A stretch of DNA of 64,000 nt from Polychytrium aggregatum. Its lineage: Eukaryota > Chytridiomycota > Chytridiomycetes > Polychytriales. Location of the stretch: assembly GCF_025602895.1 (NCBI RefSeq), contig NW_026516216.1:248001-312000 (forward strand), given 5' to 3'. The notes under the pieces were generated by a model that worked only from the letters and a program-made list of their open reading frames with translations, had not been told where the DNA came from and did no database searches. Positions 40,076 through 50,542 of the stretch are shown here, in pieces. Both the position numbers and the translations under genes were made by a program. The stretch's first letter is position 1. Every line of letters starts with the position of its first letter.

Positions 40076-43000
40076 ATGGCAACTCAACAACCTTCGTCCT
40101 GCTGTTCAGTCCATGGGCTAACGCATGACATAACCTTATTTTGCCAAGAGCAAGTCGATGCGTCCATCGAACAGAAACTCGGAGCCCTTCTCGCATCAAC
40201 TTGGCTCCGTCGATCGGGCGAGAGACTATCAATTTACACTCGATCCGAATGCCAGACTATCGGCGACGCCACTGGTCATGATCAAGCCCTCTCCAGTAGC
40301 TCCGGAGCTCTTCTTGTCATGGATGAGGGAGATGCTCAGACCCATGAACTTGAGCATAGCGCCAGCTTCATCGACAAACTCATCTCATCTCTGAAAGGCG
40401 ACGCTCTGAAGCCTGGTTTTCCCGTTGTTGTGCTCACCCTCTCTGTTAAAGAACAAAAAATCAAACCGACTGATCCACATGGCTCTACCGAGGCCATTGC
40501 AACATATTCATTTGGAATTAAGGCTCTGGACCGCTATCCACAACTAAACAGGGGATCCGTTTACAACCTTGACCCCAAGCGAATCTACAGGCGAATTTAC
40601 TTCCTTATAAGCATCTTCAAGCCCACTCTGGTCCTCGAAAAAACGACTCTCAAAATCGCGCGGTCTCTCACGTGCGACTCCGAATTCCGTATCGACGCCT
40701 GCGAGCTGGATCGAATCCTGGAACAGATCACCAAGTATGGAAGATCGATCATCTCGGGGATGGGTGGAATGGGAAAGTCGGTGTTGGCCCGTCAATTTCT
40801 CGGCTTCATGATGGGGTCTCTAGCTGTTCACAATTCCAAAGATCTTACGGATCTGAGGAAGCAAACACTTCTGGAATCTAACCATTACACTGAAGTCTAC
40901 TGGATCAACTGCGCAACAGAGCTGTCTGCGTTGAATGGTCTTCAAGAAATCCTTCCAAACGCCAAGACGGATGAAATCAAAAAGCATGCCTCAGACTTCC
41001 TGGCGACCACCCGGCAGTATCTCTTGATTCTCGATAACGTCGACGACATTGGTGTGGTCGATAGCGTTTTCGAGCACTCCAGAAGCCTAGGATTTGGTGG
41101 CGATGTCATCATAACTACTCGCCTCGAGACGATCGAAGATGGAATGTTCCTGAAGGCCTTTAAGCACAATGTCTCAGGCTTCCACACAGAGCCGATTGTG
41201 CTCCGTCCGTGGTCGACAGATATAGCATATGACTTCATCCTCGATACTACCGAAAATGCGAACATCCAGGATACTGAATATGGCAACAGATTGCTCAGCA
41301 TCGTACAGAGCATCCAGGGATATCCACTTGTCGTTCGGACATTTCAAATCCTCCTCAAGAACGGCGAAGTTTCCTTGAGTGAAGTCGAGACTGCGCTTCG
41401 CACAGCTATGAGCGGTACTGGGGACCAAGGAGACTCAAGGTCGCTCCATGTCATTGTATCTCTCTCGATGTCGAAGCTCATGAAACGAGGGACTCAGGGT
41501 ATTGAGGCCTGCAAGCTGTTTGCGGCCACGTCGTTGCTGGGCCCCGACAACATTCCATACGGCCTAATCAAGGCCATCGCCGCAGAAATGAAGTTGACTG
41601 GTCCAGGTTCGTGTTTTGGGTGCTCAGTATCATAATTTGGTGGTTCAAGCTTCTATTATACTAAAGACCATTTCTATTTTGTGATACTCAAAACTTTGCA
41701 GCCACCGCTCTCGCAACCCTCCTTGGCCAGAGTGGACTGATTCGCTTAGGCGCTGATGACAACTACCACACTCACTCACTGATCCAACAAGTTGCGCAGC
41801 AGTTCAGCGAATCAACTCACGAGCTCGCCTTTAGCGAGGTGATAAATGCTACTGGATCGGCCATGTTGAGCTTTGAAAAAACGCTGGGACTCAAGGCACA
41901 CAGTCTCTCTGAGCACTTTGAACACTATGCAGCGAAAGCAATCCCTGAGACATACTCAGCTCAAATGCACGCCGAAATTGAAAAGGCTTTGGCCATGCAA
42001 TTGTCAGACAAGGCACTCTATGGTGCAGCCATTTCCGTCTTTGAACGAAATCTGCGGCGGTCAGAGATCCTCTTCGAAACAAGATTGAATCCATTGGTTG
42101 GAACCATACTCAAGGAAATGGGCGACACAATGCATGCGATGGGGCGCCTTGACCAAGCAATGGAGTGCTTGAACGAATCTCTACATATCACTATCTTGTG
42201 CTTCGGCACTCGGAACAATCCGCAAACCCCTCCCATTCTCAATAGCATCGGCGGGTTGAAGAGATCTACCGGTGACCTCTCCGATGCTCTTGAATGCTTT
42301 CAAGAGGCCGAAGATATCATGGCCAACTCTTCCACGGGTAAATGTGAGCGGATATTGGGGCAAATCGTAGGCAACATTGGCCTCGTGTCAAAATCCAAGG
42401 GACTCTTCATCCAAGCTTTTGATGAATACGAGCAGGCCACGCAGCTTGAGCAAATTGATTCCGGCAACAGCCAAAGCCTTAGTAGGGCAGTGAACCTTAA
42501 TAACATGAGCCCGATTGCAAGATATCAGGGAAGATACGATGAAGCAATCAAACTTTGCCAAGATTCACTCGAAATCAAGAAGAAGATCTTCGACACTGAG
42601 GACCATCCCGGAATAGCGAAAACATACCAAAATTTGGGACTGATCATGAGAGACAAGGGCGACCTGCATGAATCCCTTCGGTACTTCACCAAATCCATAG
42701 ATATATTCAAGGCTGTCTATAAAACTAATGAACATATCGACATTGCCGGAGTGTTGACGAATATTGGTGTCATCGAAAGTGAACTCGAACACCACGATTC
42801 CGCGTTTCGGCACCACCAGGAGGCATTGGATATTTTGAAGAATATCCAGGGATACCAGACCCATCCTCTCTATTTGATCATTATGCAAAATATTGCCTTG
42901 GAGATGGATTCCCAAGGTCAACTCAAAGATGCTCTCAATCGTCTGAAGGAATTGAAAGAATTACACCTTAATCTAAAGGAGAATATGAGCCAGAATGATT

Positions 43001-44712
43001 ACGCCCGAGTGCTGTACAATATTGGGAAAGTAGCATATTCGATGGGATCGATATATGAAGCCAAGGACTACATCGCCGAAGGAATCAAAGTGACGAGCAA
43101 GATACATGGAACTCGTGTGAACCCGGATCTGGCGCTCGCCAATTGTACTATGGCGAAAATTCTCAGCGACCTGGGCGACTCCTGTCGGGGACTTCAACTC
43201 TGTCAGGAGTGCCTATCAATTTTCGAACATATATACGGAACGCGCAAGCACGCCGTGATTGCGAGGATTCTCTCAATAATGGGAGGAATCGCATCGGCAG
43301 CGTGGCAGTTTGACGACGCCGTTCAGCACTACAGAGATTCCATCGCAATCTTCGAGCATATTTCCGAAGCACAATATTCGAGTTCGATTGTCTCACTTCT
43401 CGTTGGCTTAGGGTTTGTTCTGAGCGAGCAAAAAAATTACGATCAGGCCCATTCGTGTTTTCTGAAAGCGCTCAAGATTTGCCGAGAGATTGGGGAACCA
43501 CAAGGATACTTACCCACTGCAACTGTGCTCAATGGCATCGGAGTAACCCTGATAAACCGTGGTCGTCTTGACGAAGCGCAGTCAAAACTCCAAGAAGCTC
43601 TGAATGTTTGTAAGAATGTCAAAGGCGACCGGAGATTCCCTGTCATGACAGCTGCTATTCAAAACTTGGGGACAGTGGCGAGGAAACAAGACAAGCCTCA
43701 GGAGGCGCTCAAGTATTTTAGAGACGCCCAAATGATAATGAAGAGCAATGGTTTTGGAAACGCCATAACTCATTCAGCCAACCTTGAAATGATAGCGAAG
43801 ATCGAGCATAAATGCGGAGACCATGAGTCAGCTTTGAGGGACTACCAAGAAGCGGTTGATATCCTGGTGAAGTTCTTCAATACAAAGTCTCATGAGAAAG
43901 TCGTCCAAGCCATGTGTAACGTCTTGTCAATTCGTGTTTACTTCAAGAACTATCGAGAATCCGACGCACTTGCTCAAGAAATCATTTCTATAATGGAAAA
44001 ACTCCTTGGGTCTCGTCATCACGCGCTCATCGCACATGCTTTGATCCATCAAGGAATATCAGCAAAGGCAAATAACTCACACGAATGTGCATGGAAGTAT
44101 CTCCAGGAGGGCCACGATATCCTGGTGAAGCTGAATGACGAGGAGTATATGTGCCATTTATCCGTGGCTTTGAGGGCCATGGGTGAGCTGAGCTATTCGA
44201 AACGTAATTTAAAAATGGCGTTCAAACTGTTCGAGGAAGCAATGACAACTTCTGTAAAAGCCAATGGAACAAGGAATCATATTGATTCTGTCAACATCTT
44301 GAATCTAATGGCTACCGTCGCTGACGACGAAGGATATCATGAGAAATCTACAAACCTGTATTCAGAAGCTCTACGTATCTTGAAAACTCTGGATGGAAAT
44401 CATGAAAAGGAAATTGCCAGGGTGCTTTCTAACCTTGGATATTGCACACTAAAGGGAGGTGACTTTGATTTGAGCTTTCGATATTACGAACAGTCACTTG
44501 ACTACTGGGAGCGTGCTTATGGAACGCGCAACACACCAGACGCTGCGGAATGCTTAAGAAGTATGGCCATGGCGAAGGCACTATCAAGAGACGAGGAAGG
44601 AGCGCAAAGGTTTACTCATCAGTTCAAGGAGATCATGCACGCAATTCAGAATGATGGGCAGACTGTCTCTGGTGAATATGTCGCACTGAGATTCCGCCGA
44701 GCTGGTATGTGA
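40076..44712 (+). CDS. NB-ARC-TPR (NLR-like STAND) protein with degenerate TIR-like N terminus
   Basis: Exons 40076-41606 and 41702-44712 join in phase 1 to give 1513 residues. The N terminus aligns with the neighbouring TIR-NLR (CSVHGLTHDI against CDVHGLHHDI), but the TIR core is eroded: FISY is replaced by TLFCQ, and the region of the catalytic Glu reads SFIDKLISSL. The NTPase is well kept: P-loop SGMGGMGKSVLARQF (227-241), Walker B YLLILDNVDD (315-324), GGDVIITTR and a GLPL-like GYPLVVRTF. The second exon starts with a winged-helix-like segment (ATLLGQSGLIRLGADDNYHT) and then about 900 residues of kinesin-light-chain-type TPRs (for example DHPGIAKTYQNLGLIMRDKG). Family knowledge: TPRs sense, NB-ARC switches. 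I infer a sensor-type partner of the divergent TIR-NLR. The shared intron position shows common descent. Confidence 0.9.
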
Positions 44713-45238
44713 GCGCTATGTTTTCACCGGATCATCCATCTGCTAGATATTTGAAGTTCAGACAGTCTTCACAGAACGACCAATAAACTCGTTTACAGCG
44801 TGTTGAAGAGAAATGGGACACATCGTCTCATTCGGATAAACACAGCGTAGCCGGATCATGTCACACACCCAGCCTAGTGGGTCAAATCGTTTCCCTGTGT
44901 GAGCGAGATGCATGGTGTCGGTCTGCTTCATGGAGTCGGTCCATCCATGATTCCAATATCCGCGGTCGATATCTCATCGACAGAGTCCCACCACAACAGT
45001 CAAACCAGGCACTCCCGAACGTCAGCCATTGGTGTTTGCAATCAGGGCCACCAGCACTGGATCGCGACGAGCAGTTTGTCGACTCGGGATCGGAGCCAGT
45101 GGATCGATGCACGCCTCCGGTTGTCGATTTCTGCCCTTGCGCTTGACGGCCGAGATGGCGAGCCATGCACATTGGGATCCAGACCACGGATGCCGAGGCG
45201 TGGATACCGTGGTCGCTTGCAACCAGGGCAGTTTGCAA
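44713..45238. other. Convergent intergenic region
   Basis: No gene is seen. It marks the right edge of the AT-richer segment; composition becomes GC-richer after about 44.9 kb. An 18-bp sequence (gtttgcaatcagggccac) occurs at 45035 and again at 45231, inside the 3' end of the neighbouring Sel1 remnant boundary. Confidence 0.5.
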
Positions 45239-45717
45239 TCAGGGCCACTTGCCGAGCTTCTCGAGGTGGTCGATGGCCCATGGGTGACCCTGGTCCGCGG
45301 ACTTGCGGAGCCAAACGATAGCAGTGTCCATGTCCTTGGCGACCCCGCGGCCATCAAGATAGTCCACGCCGAGACAGCTCTGTCCGTACCGGTTGCCCTG
45401 GTCGGCCGACAGGCGATACCACTCTGCTGCCTTGGCAACGTCCTCAGCGGTGCCGTATCCGTTGTGATGACACACACCGACTTTCCACTGTCCATACGAG
45501 TTGCCCTGGCGTGCTGACTTGGCGAATCACTCGAATATCGTCGACTCGGCCGTCGATGGTCCGCAGCCGTGCTGACAGCACCGTGCCAGCCAGAACTGGC
45601 TGTCGCTGTGGCCGTCGTTGGCGAGCTGCTCAAAGATTGTTGCGGCCCTGTCCTTGTCTCGCTTCGTTCCGAGTCCGTTCATCAGAGCGCAAGCGGGGCA
45701 CTCACCGCGGATTGTCT
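45239..45717 (-). pseudogene. Sel1-repeat protein remnant with in-frame stop
   Basis: The minus strand encodes about four Sel1-like repeats in one register: NGLGTKRDKDRAATIFEQLA, then QFWLARCCQHGCGPSTAEST, then NSYGQWKVGVCHHNGYGTAE, then YGQSCLGVDYLDGRGVAKDM, ending LEKLGKWP and a stop at 45239. A TGA at 45527-45529 interrupts the frame exactly where the repeat consensus wants Trp (IFE-stop-FAKSARQGNSYG), so TGG to TGA is the simplest explanation. No 5' end, kinase domain or signal peptide can be attached; upstream the sequence becomes compositionally non-coding. It may be the tail of a decayed Sel1 or TKL-Sel1 gene like the one at 1854. If the TGA were read through or were a sequencing error, the fragment would still be too short to be a complete gene. 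Confidence 0.7.
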
Positions 45718-46727
45718 CTTGTCGAAAAGCATGACCCAGGGACGCAGGGACTGGGCTGACCCCCGCGGCGTCATGCGGCCGCCCCTGTGCCCAAAGGACC
45801 ACCACGGCCACCCGGCCCCCTTTCTTCTTTGCTCTTCCTGGACTGTTCCACCGCCCACACATGATGTCCTTCGTGCTGCCGCCTTTCTTTTGCCGACGCA
45901 TCTGCCCTCTTGTTGCCGGCCTCAGGTCGGTCCTGCGCCTTCTTCTGTGCTCGTATGCCTGCTCGGGCAGGCCTTGCGATGGCCCTGTCTCGATCTGCGT
46001 CCGTGCCCACACGCCTCCACCCTTTCCTCTTCGTGTCCCCCACGGATCGCTGTTCTCCTTCCGGCCTGCTTGTTGTTCCTTGTCCGACGACGCGAATCCG
46101 AATCCAGCCGTTCGCGGACTGTCGCAGCGCCTTCCTTCGTTCATTGCACAACCACCCCCATGCCTTGTCATGCTGTGCCGAGGTTCCTGGCGTTGCTATT
46201 TTCGGTGTGCGTGTGACCGCACCAGTCTCTCCGGTTGCGGCTTTGGGTCAGCCTCACTGCCAGATATCACTGCCAGATATCACTGCCAGATATCACTACT
46301 CGTGCACCCGTGCTCGCCATCGGCCTGCCGCCTCTGCTGCATCTGCTGCATCTGCTTCTCCTATTGCGTCCGTCACATTGCTTCTGGCCAGCTTGCTGCC
46401 TCGGCGCAACACACGCGGCCATTGCGCTATTCTCGCCGCCGCCTGTCGCCATCGTTCTGCCACCCGCCACCCGCCCTTACCGGCGCCTTCTTCGCCGTCG
46501 CGTGTGGGCTGACTATTCTCGGCCAGTCGTCCTTGTGGGCCCCAGTCGGCCGCCTTCAAGGGAGGACATGTGCTGCTGTCCCTTCGCCCCTTGGTCGCCG
46601 TCGCTCAGCAGGCCCCGGCGTATAAATCTGCGCCCTGCCTGCACCATCTTCCCAAACTCCATCCTGCTCTCCAGCATCTCATCGCAGTCCATCTACCAAC
46701 TCCTCCGTCTTCGTCTCTATTCTCGCC
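45718..46727. other. Upstream region of the secreted repeat protein
   Basis: No gene is seen. The region is C/T-rich on the plus strand and contains a three-copy 11-bp repeat (tatcactgcca, about 46263-46295) and the TATA box of the downstream gene. Confidence 0.5.
46621..46627 (+). promoter_or_regulatory. TATA box of the secreted repeat protein gene
   Basis: TATAAAT lies 107 bases upstream of the ATG, flanked by GC-rich sequence. A pyrimidine-rich stretch follows, typical of a strongly expressed fungal promoter. Confidence 0.65.
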
Positions 46728-47498
46728 ATGCTCCTCACCAAGCTCGCCGCCCTTGCCCTCTTTGCTGGTGCCTGCGTCTCTGGCGCTGCTGTTCGCCCCA
46801 GCCACTCCCAGGAGCAGCACTCCCGCCCCACCAACGCCCCTTCGCACACTTTCTCGCACCACCCCATTCCCACCAACGTCCCCTCGCACTCCTTCTCGCA
46901 TCACTCCTTCCCCACCAACCACCCCTCGTTTGCCCCTCACTCCCGCCCCACCGACTTGCCTTCGTTTGCCCCTCACTCTCGCCCTACCAACTTGCCCTCT
47001 CACTCTGAGCACGTCAAGCCCTCTGGCAAGCCCTCCGCCAAGCCCTCTGGCAAGCCCCGCAGCAAGCGCGCTGTCAAGCCTTCTCACTCTGCTCATGTCA
47101 AGCCTTCTCACTCTGCTCATGTCAAGCCTTCCCACTCTGAGCATGTCAAGCCCTCCCACTCCGCTCATGTCAAGCCCTCTGGCAAGCCCCACAGCAAGCG
47201 CGCTGTCAAGCCTTCTCACTCTGCTCATGTCAAGCCTTCTCACTCTGCTCATGTCAAGCCTTCCCACTCTGAGCATGTCAAGCCCTCCCACTCTGAGCAT
47301 GTCAAGCCCTCCCACTCCGAGCATGTCAAGCCCTCTGGCAAGCCCCACAGCAAGCGCGCTGTTCAGCCTTCTCACTCTGCTCATGTCAAGCCTTCTCACT
47401 CTGCTCATGTCAAGCCTTCCCACTCCGAGCACACCAAGCCTTCCCACTCCGAGCACACCAAGCCCACCCACAGTGTTCACCCCAAGCCCCAGCACTAA
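46728..47498 (+). CDS. Secreted His/Ser/Lys/Pro repeat protein with three dibasic processing sites
   Basis: This is a single exon of 256 residues. The signal peptide is MLLTKLAALALFAGACVSGA. The rest is repetitive: an N-terminal part built of FSHH, PTN and FAPHSRPT units, then many copies of the eight-residue unit KPSHSAHV or KPSHSEHV. Three blocks SGKPRSKRAV or SGKPHSKRAV place Lys-Arg at residues 113-114, 157-158 and 209-210, each followed by Ala-Val. In fungi Lys-Arg in secreted repeat proteins is the Kex2 site, so the precursor could yield peptides of about 44, 52 and 46 residues; this is inference. The His richness would also allow metal binding or pH-dependent charge. There are no Cys, no membrane segments and no GPI tail. 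It resembles Kex2-processed repeat proteins and repeat wall proteins in design, not in sequence. The TATA box at 46621 supports real expression. Confidence 0.8.
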   Translation: MLLTKLAALALFAGACVSGAAVRPSHSQEQHSRPTNAPSHTFSHHPIPTNVPSHSFSHHSFPTNHPSFAPHSRPTDLPSFAPHSRPTNLPSHSEHVKPSGKPSAKPSGKPRSKRAVKPSHSAHVKPSHSAHVKPSHSEHVKPSHSAHVKPSGKPHSKRAVKPSHSAHVKPSHSAHVKPSHSEHVKPSHSEHVKPSHSEHVKPSGKPHSKRAVQPSHSAHVKPSHSAHVKPSHSEHTKPSHSEHTKPTHSVHPKPQH

Positions 47499-48435
47499 GC
47501 TGGCCGTTTCCCGAGCCCTGAGTGAAACAGATAGTGACCAAATTGTGCTTTCTGATTTGCGATTGAATCAAATGCTGGACGCTTGATCATCCCCCTCCCC
47601 ACTATTGCTGTAAACCCGGTCGACACAAATATAGGCGCCATCCCCACTCTTATTCTAGAGTAATCGGTGGCTCCTGATATTGTCCCTCTTTCTATTGATC
47701 CAATATATGATTCCAATGTGACCTCACGCGCTATACCTGTTCAGAAAAATATGGAACATTGTCTCATTTCAATCAAGCATGCAGTCCGTCATAGTCGACA
47801 TTCAACAGTGGAAGACCGTGGGTCGCCCTCCAGTCTCTACAATCACCTGCACACAGCGATTACGCCATGCCCCACATTGGCATCGTCATTGTTGTTGCCA
47901 TCAGCCAGCCAACACATAGCGCCTTAGTCTCGAGAATGACGCCTCTGCGTCCAAAGCATTCGCGGAGCCACGGACGACCGATCCGATCCGATCCGCTATA
48001 CCTGCCATCTATCCTGGTGAGGTTACCCATTTCGTATTGTGAACAGAGTTGCCACACAACTGCTCCGGCTCAAGCTTCCTCAGCCACCGACCCGAGCAAT
48101 ACCGGAGCAATACCCGACCATTTGCACTTCCTTCTGCGAGTTCCAAGTGCAGTACGGATAACCGTTTATGTATTCATGCCCTTTCGACACCACGCGGCTT
48201 CTCAGCAACTTCACACTGTGTACAAATCGTCGTTCGCGAAACTAGAGCCAGGGATCCCCAGAAACACGGCGAGGCCGGTCCAAAGTTGAGCACCGGCGAG
48301 TGCGGGTCAAGTGGCAACACACGAGACGCACCCGGGAATGGAAGGTGGAGAATAGTGAGCTACCGCAATCACAATGGCACCAATACCGAGACCCACGCAT
48401 GTGCGAACAGGCATGCGGCTACAGGATAGGCCAGT
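47499..48435. other. Intergenic region
   Basis: No gene is seen. It lies between the converging 3' ends of the repeat protein and eIF4E. The last exon of eIF4E may extend into it. Confidence 0.45.
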
Positions 48436-50241
48436 TTAGCCTCGCCGAGCGCAGCGAAACAGGCGCCACAACGACTCGACGGGATCCAATACGACCCGCG
48501 TTCGCCCAGCTCCGATATGGCATCTCCTCTCCTCTTCTTCCCCCGCCACCGTCATCACTGACCTCGAGTTTTTGGCAGCAGCATCGGCATGGGCCTGGAA
48601 TCCAATGCGGACGTTCTCAGGCAGCTCCAAAACACGCTTCAGCTGGCGGCTGGAAATCAAAGGAAAGACGCAATTTCAGCTTTGATGAGCGCACAATGTC
48701 GCCAAAAAAAAGACCCGCCGACGCCCGGACAGCGGACAGCCCACTGGCACAATCCTCCACGCGCGGTCCCACAGCATTTTCCCCTTACCCTGATCGCTCG
48801 CAAGCATCCTTTTCGTTGGTTGCCGTCCACAGTGCGATACGGTCTTGTTGTCGGCGGATCGAGATGACGACGCCGTTGACTTGGTCATAATCGGGCAACA
48901 TGGCTCCGACACAGAGCAGCATCTGCAGAGACCAGTGCAAAGGCAAAGACGGCGTAAGACTTGAGGCGGCCATCGCGCAAGTGCACACAAAGCCTCAGAA
49001 CACAGCGATCGTAAGCGATCGTTGCAGAAATGGACCGATCTTGCTCCGATAAAGCGGTGCGTGGGTTGGTGCGCCTCCTGATCGATGGCTGCTTCGTGCC
49101 TCGCGATGGGTCTCTGAATCCATGTTGCTGCAGATATGTGCCGTTGCAATACACGACGCTGAAATATGCCTCTCGGAATCGCATTCAATATGCACCACAT
49201 GCATCGATCGATGGATCAGCGCCAAAGTCGATCTGTGGACATCAAGGACCTGATGTCCGGCTCATGTGCAGGACTCCAATCCAACCGCCATTCGTATTCC
49301 GCATTGCTTGTCACGTATCCAGTTGCTGGCAGATATCTTGACCAAGAGATCAGAATCGAAATTGTGCGGGCGAGGGAGGTCGACGGGTTGATCTTGATCC
49401 AAGTGCCCAAAGCCCTCGAGGGCGGCCTCGACCGACAGTCATCGAAGGAGCGAGGAGAGATGGACGGACGGAAGGAGCCGACCATATGGGAGGGAGGAGG
49501 GTTATAATCCTCTAGGATGCGGGGGCACTCACAGTGTTGAGCCACTTTGTGTCCAGATCTTCGTCCTTCTTTCGGATGGTGCAGACCCACTTGCCGCCTT
49601 GCTCGTTCGCGGGATCTTCCCAGGTGGGCTGGATGCCCTCCTTGAAGAGGTGGTAGTCTGAGCCGGGCGCAGTTTGAGAGGGCTTGATGATGTTGTTGAA
49701 GACACTGCAGGGATCGATGATAACGAGCAAAGGTGAGCCGAAGGTGGAGGAAGGGAGACGGGAGCCAAGCGGTCGGATCTGCTTGGTGCATGGCGCCGTT
49801 GCATGAGTCTTCATGGATCCAGCCCGATTAAACCGAAAGATGAGACCCGGGACGGCACCGGTGCAGCGTGCGCCTGCCACGAATCACAGGACCTCCTCCC
49901 CCATCGATCTTCCCAGCGAATCCACACATTCGTCGACCGGGGATCTCCATGACGAGCACGCACCCCCAAAAGTCCTCAACGGTCTCGAACGTGATGATCT
50001 TCTTGAGGTTCTGATTCCAGTTGTTTTGGTTGGCCTTTCGCTGCGAGTTCAGGTACCACAGCGTCCATCGGGACTGGAGCGGGTGCTTGACTGTGAAGTT
50101 GACGGGGTCCTCGAAGACGGTGACGAGAGCGGCTTCCTCCTCGGCGACCTGCTGGTCGGTGCTGTCGTCCTGGATCTGCTGCTGCTCCTCCTCGACGTTC
50201 TGCGGGTCTTCGTCGTGGTCGATATCTTTGGAGTGGGGCAT
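48436..50241 (-). CDS. Translation initiation factor eIF4E (mRNA cap-binding protein)
   Basis: Exons 50241-49964, 49704-49533 and 48922-48789, plus a fourth from 48649, fit in frame. The protein binds the m7G cap and recruits eIF4G. Family landmarks are HPLQSRWTLWYLNSQRKANQ, TFETVEDFWGVFNNIIKPSQ, DYHLFKEGIQPTWEDPANEQ, GGKWVCTIRKK, NGVVISIRRQQDRIALWTAT and LPENVRIGFQAHADAAA. The cap-stacking Trp residues (in the W-E-D segment and the DFW region) are present. About 45 acidic, Gln/Glu-rich residues precede the core. The 3' end is unsure: either the fourth exon runs to the stop at 48436 (about 265 residues), or it splices at a GTCAGT donor after AAKNSR into a short final exon I could not place. 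The third exon lacks a few residues compared with the usual LLALIGE stretch. Confidence 0.92.
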
Positions 50242-50542
50242 GCTGTGCGGCGGCTGTGGGTTTCGGTCGTGGATCGAAGGAGGCGGGGGGAGGGAAGGCG
50301 ATCGGCCGGTGGTCCGAGAGGATGATGGCGAGAGCAATCGAGAGGCGAGGCAAAAAAAAGTCGCACTCCCAGACCAGCGAGAACCGAGGACGCGGGCGAG
50401 GGCCGGAGCGAGGCCAGAGCGAGAGGGGAGGGACTGTGGCTTGGGCCGCCTCTGCGCCACGGCGCCAGCCCCTGGGCATTCCCACGCCTCGCCGGCCACA
50501 CTCGACATGCACGTCCCTGGGGCTACCGCTGCGGACGGGTGT

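Noticed and set aside
45527-45529. TGA read as Trp (alternative nuclear code)
   Set aside because: Other genes in the window use TGA as a normal stop (PAK, GPI-protein neighbours, capping enzyme), so a pseudogene mutation is simpler.
46605-47495. Minus-strand frame with regular MSRVRRLD-like repeats
   Set aside because: It is the antisense of the secreted repeat protein; regularity comes from the 24-bp repeat, and it lacks a signal peptide or promoter.
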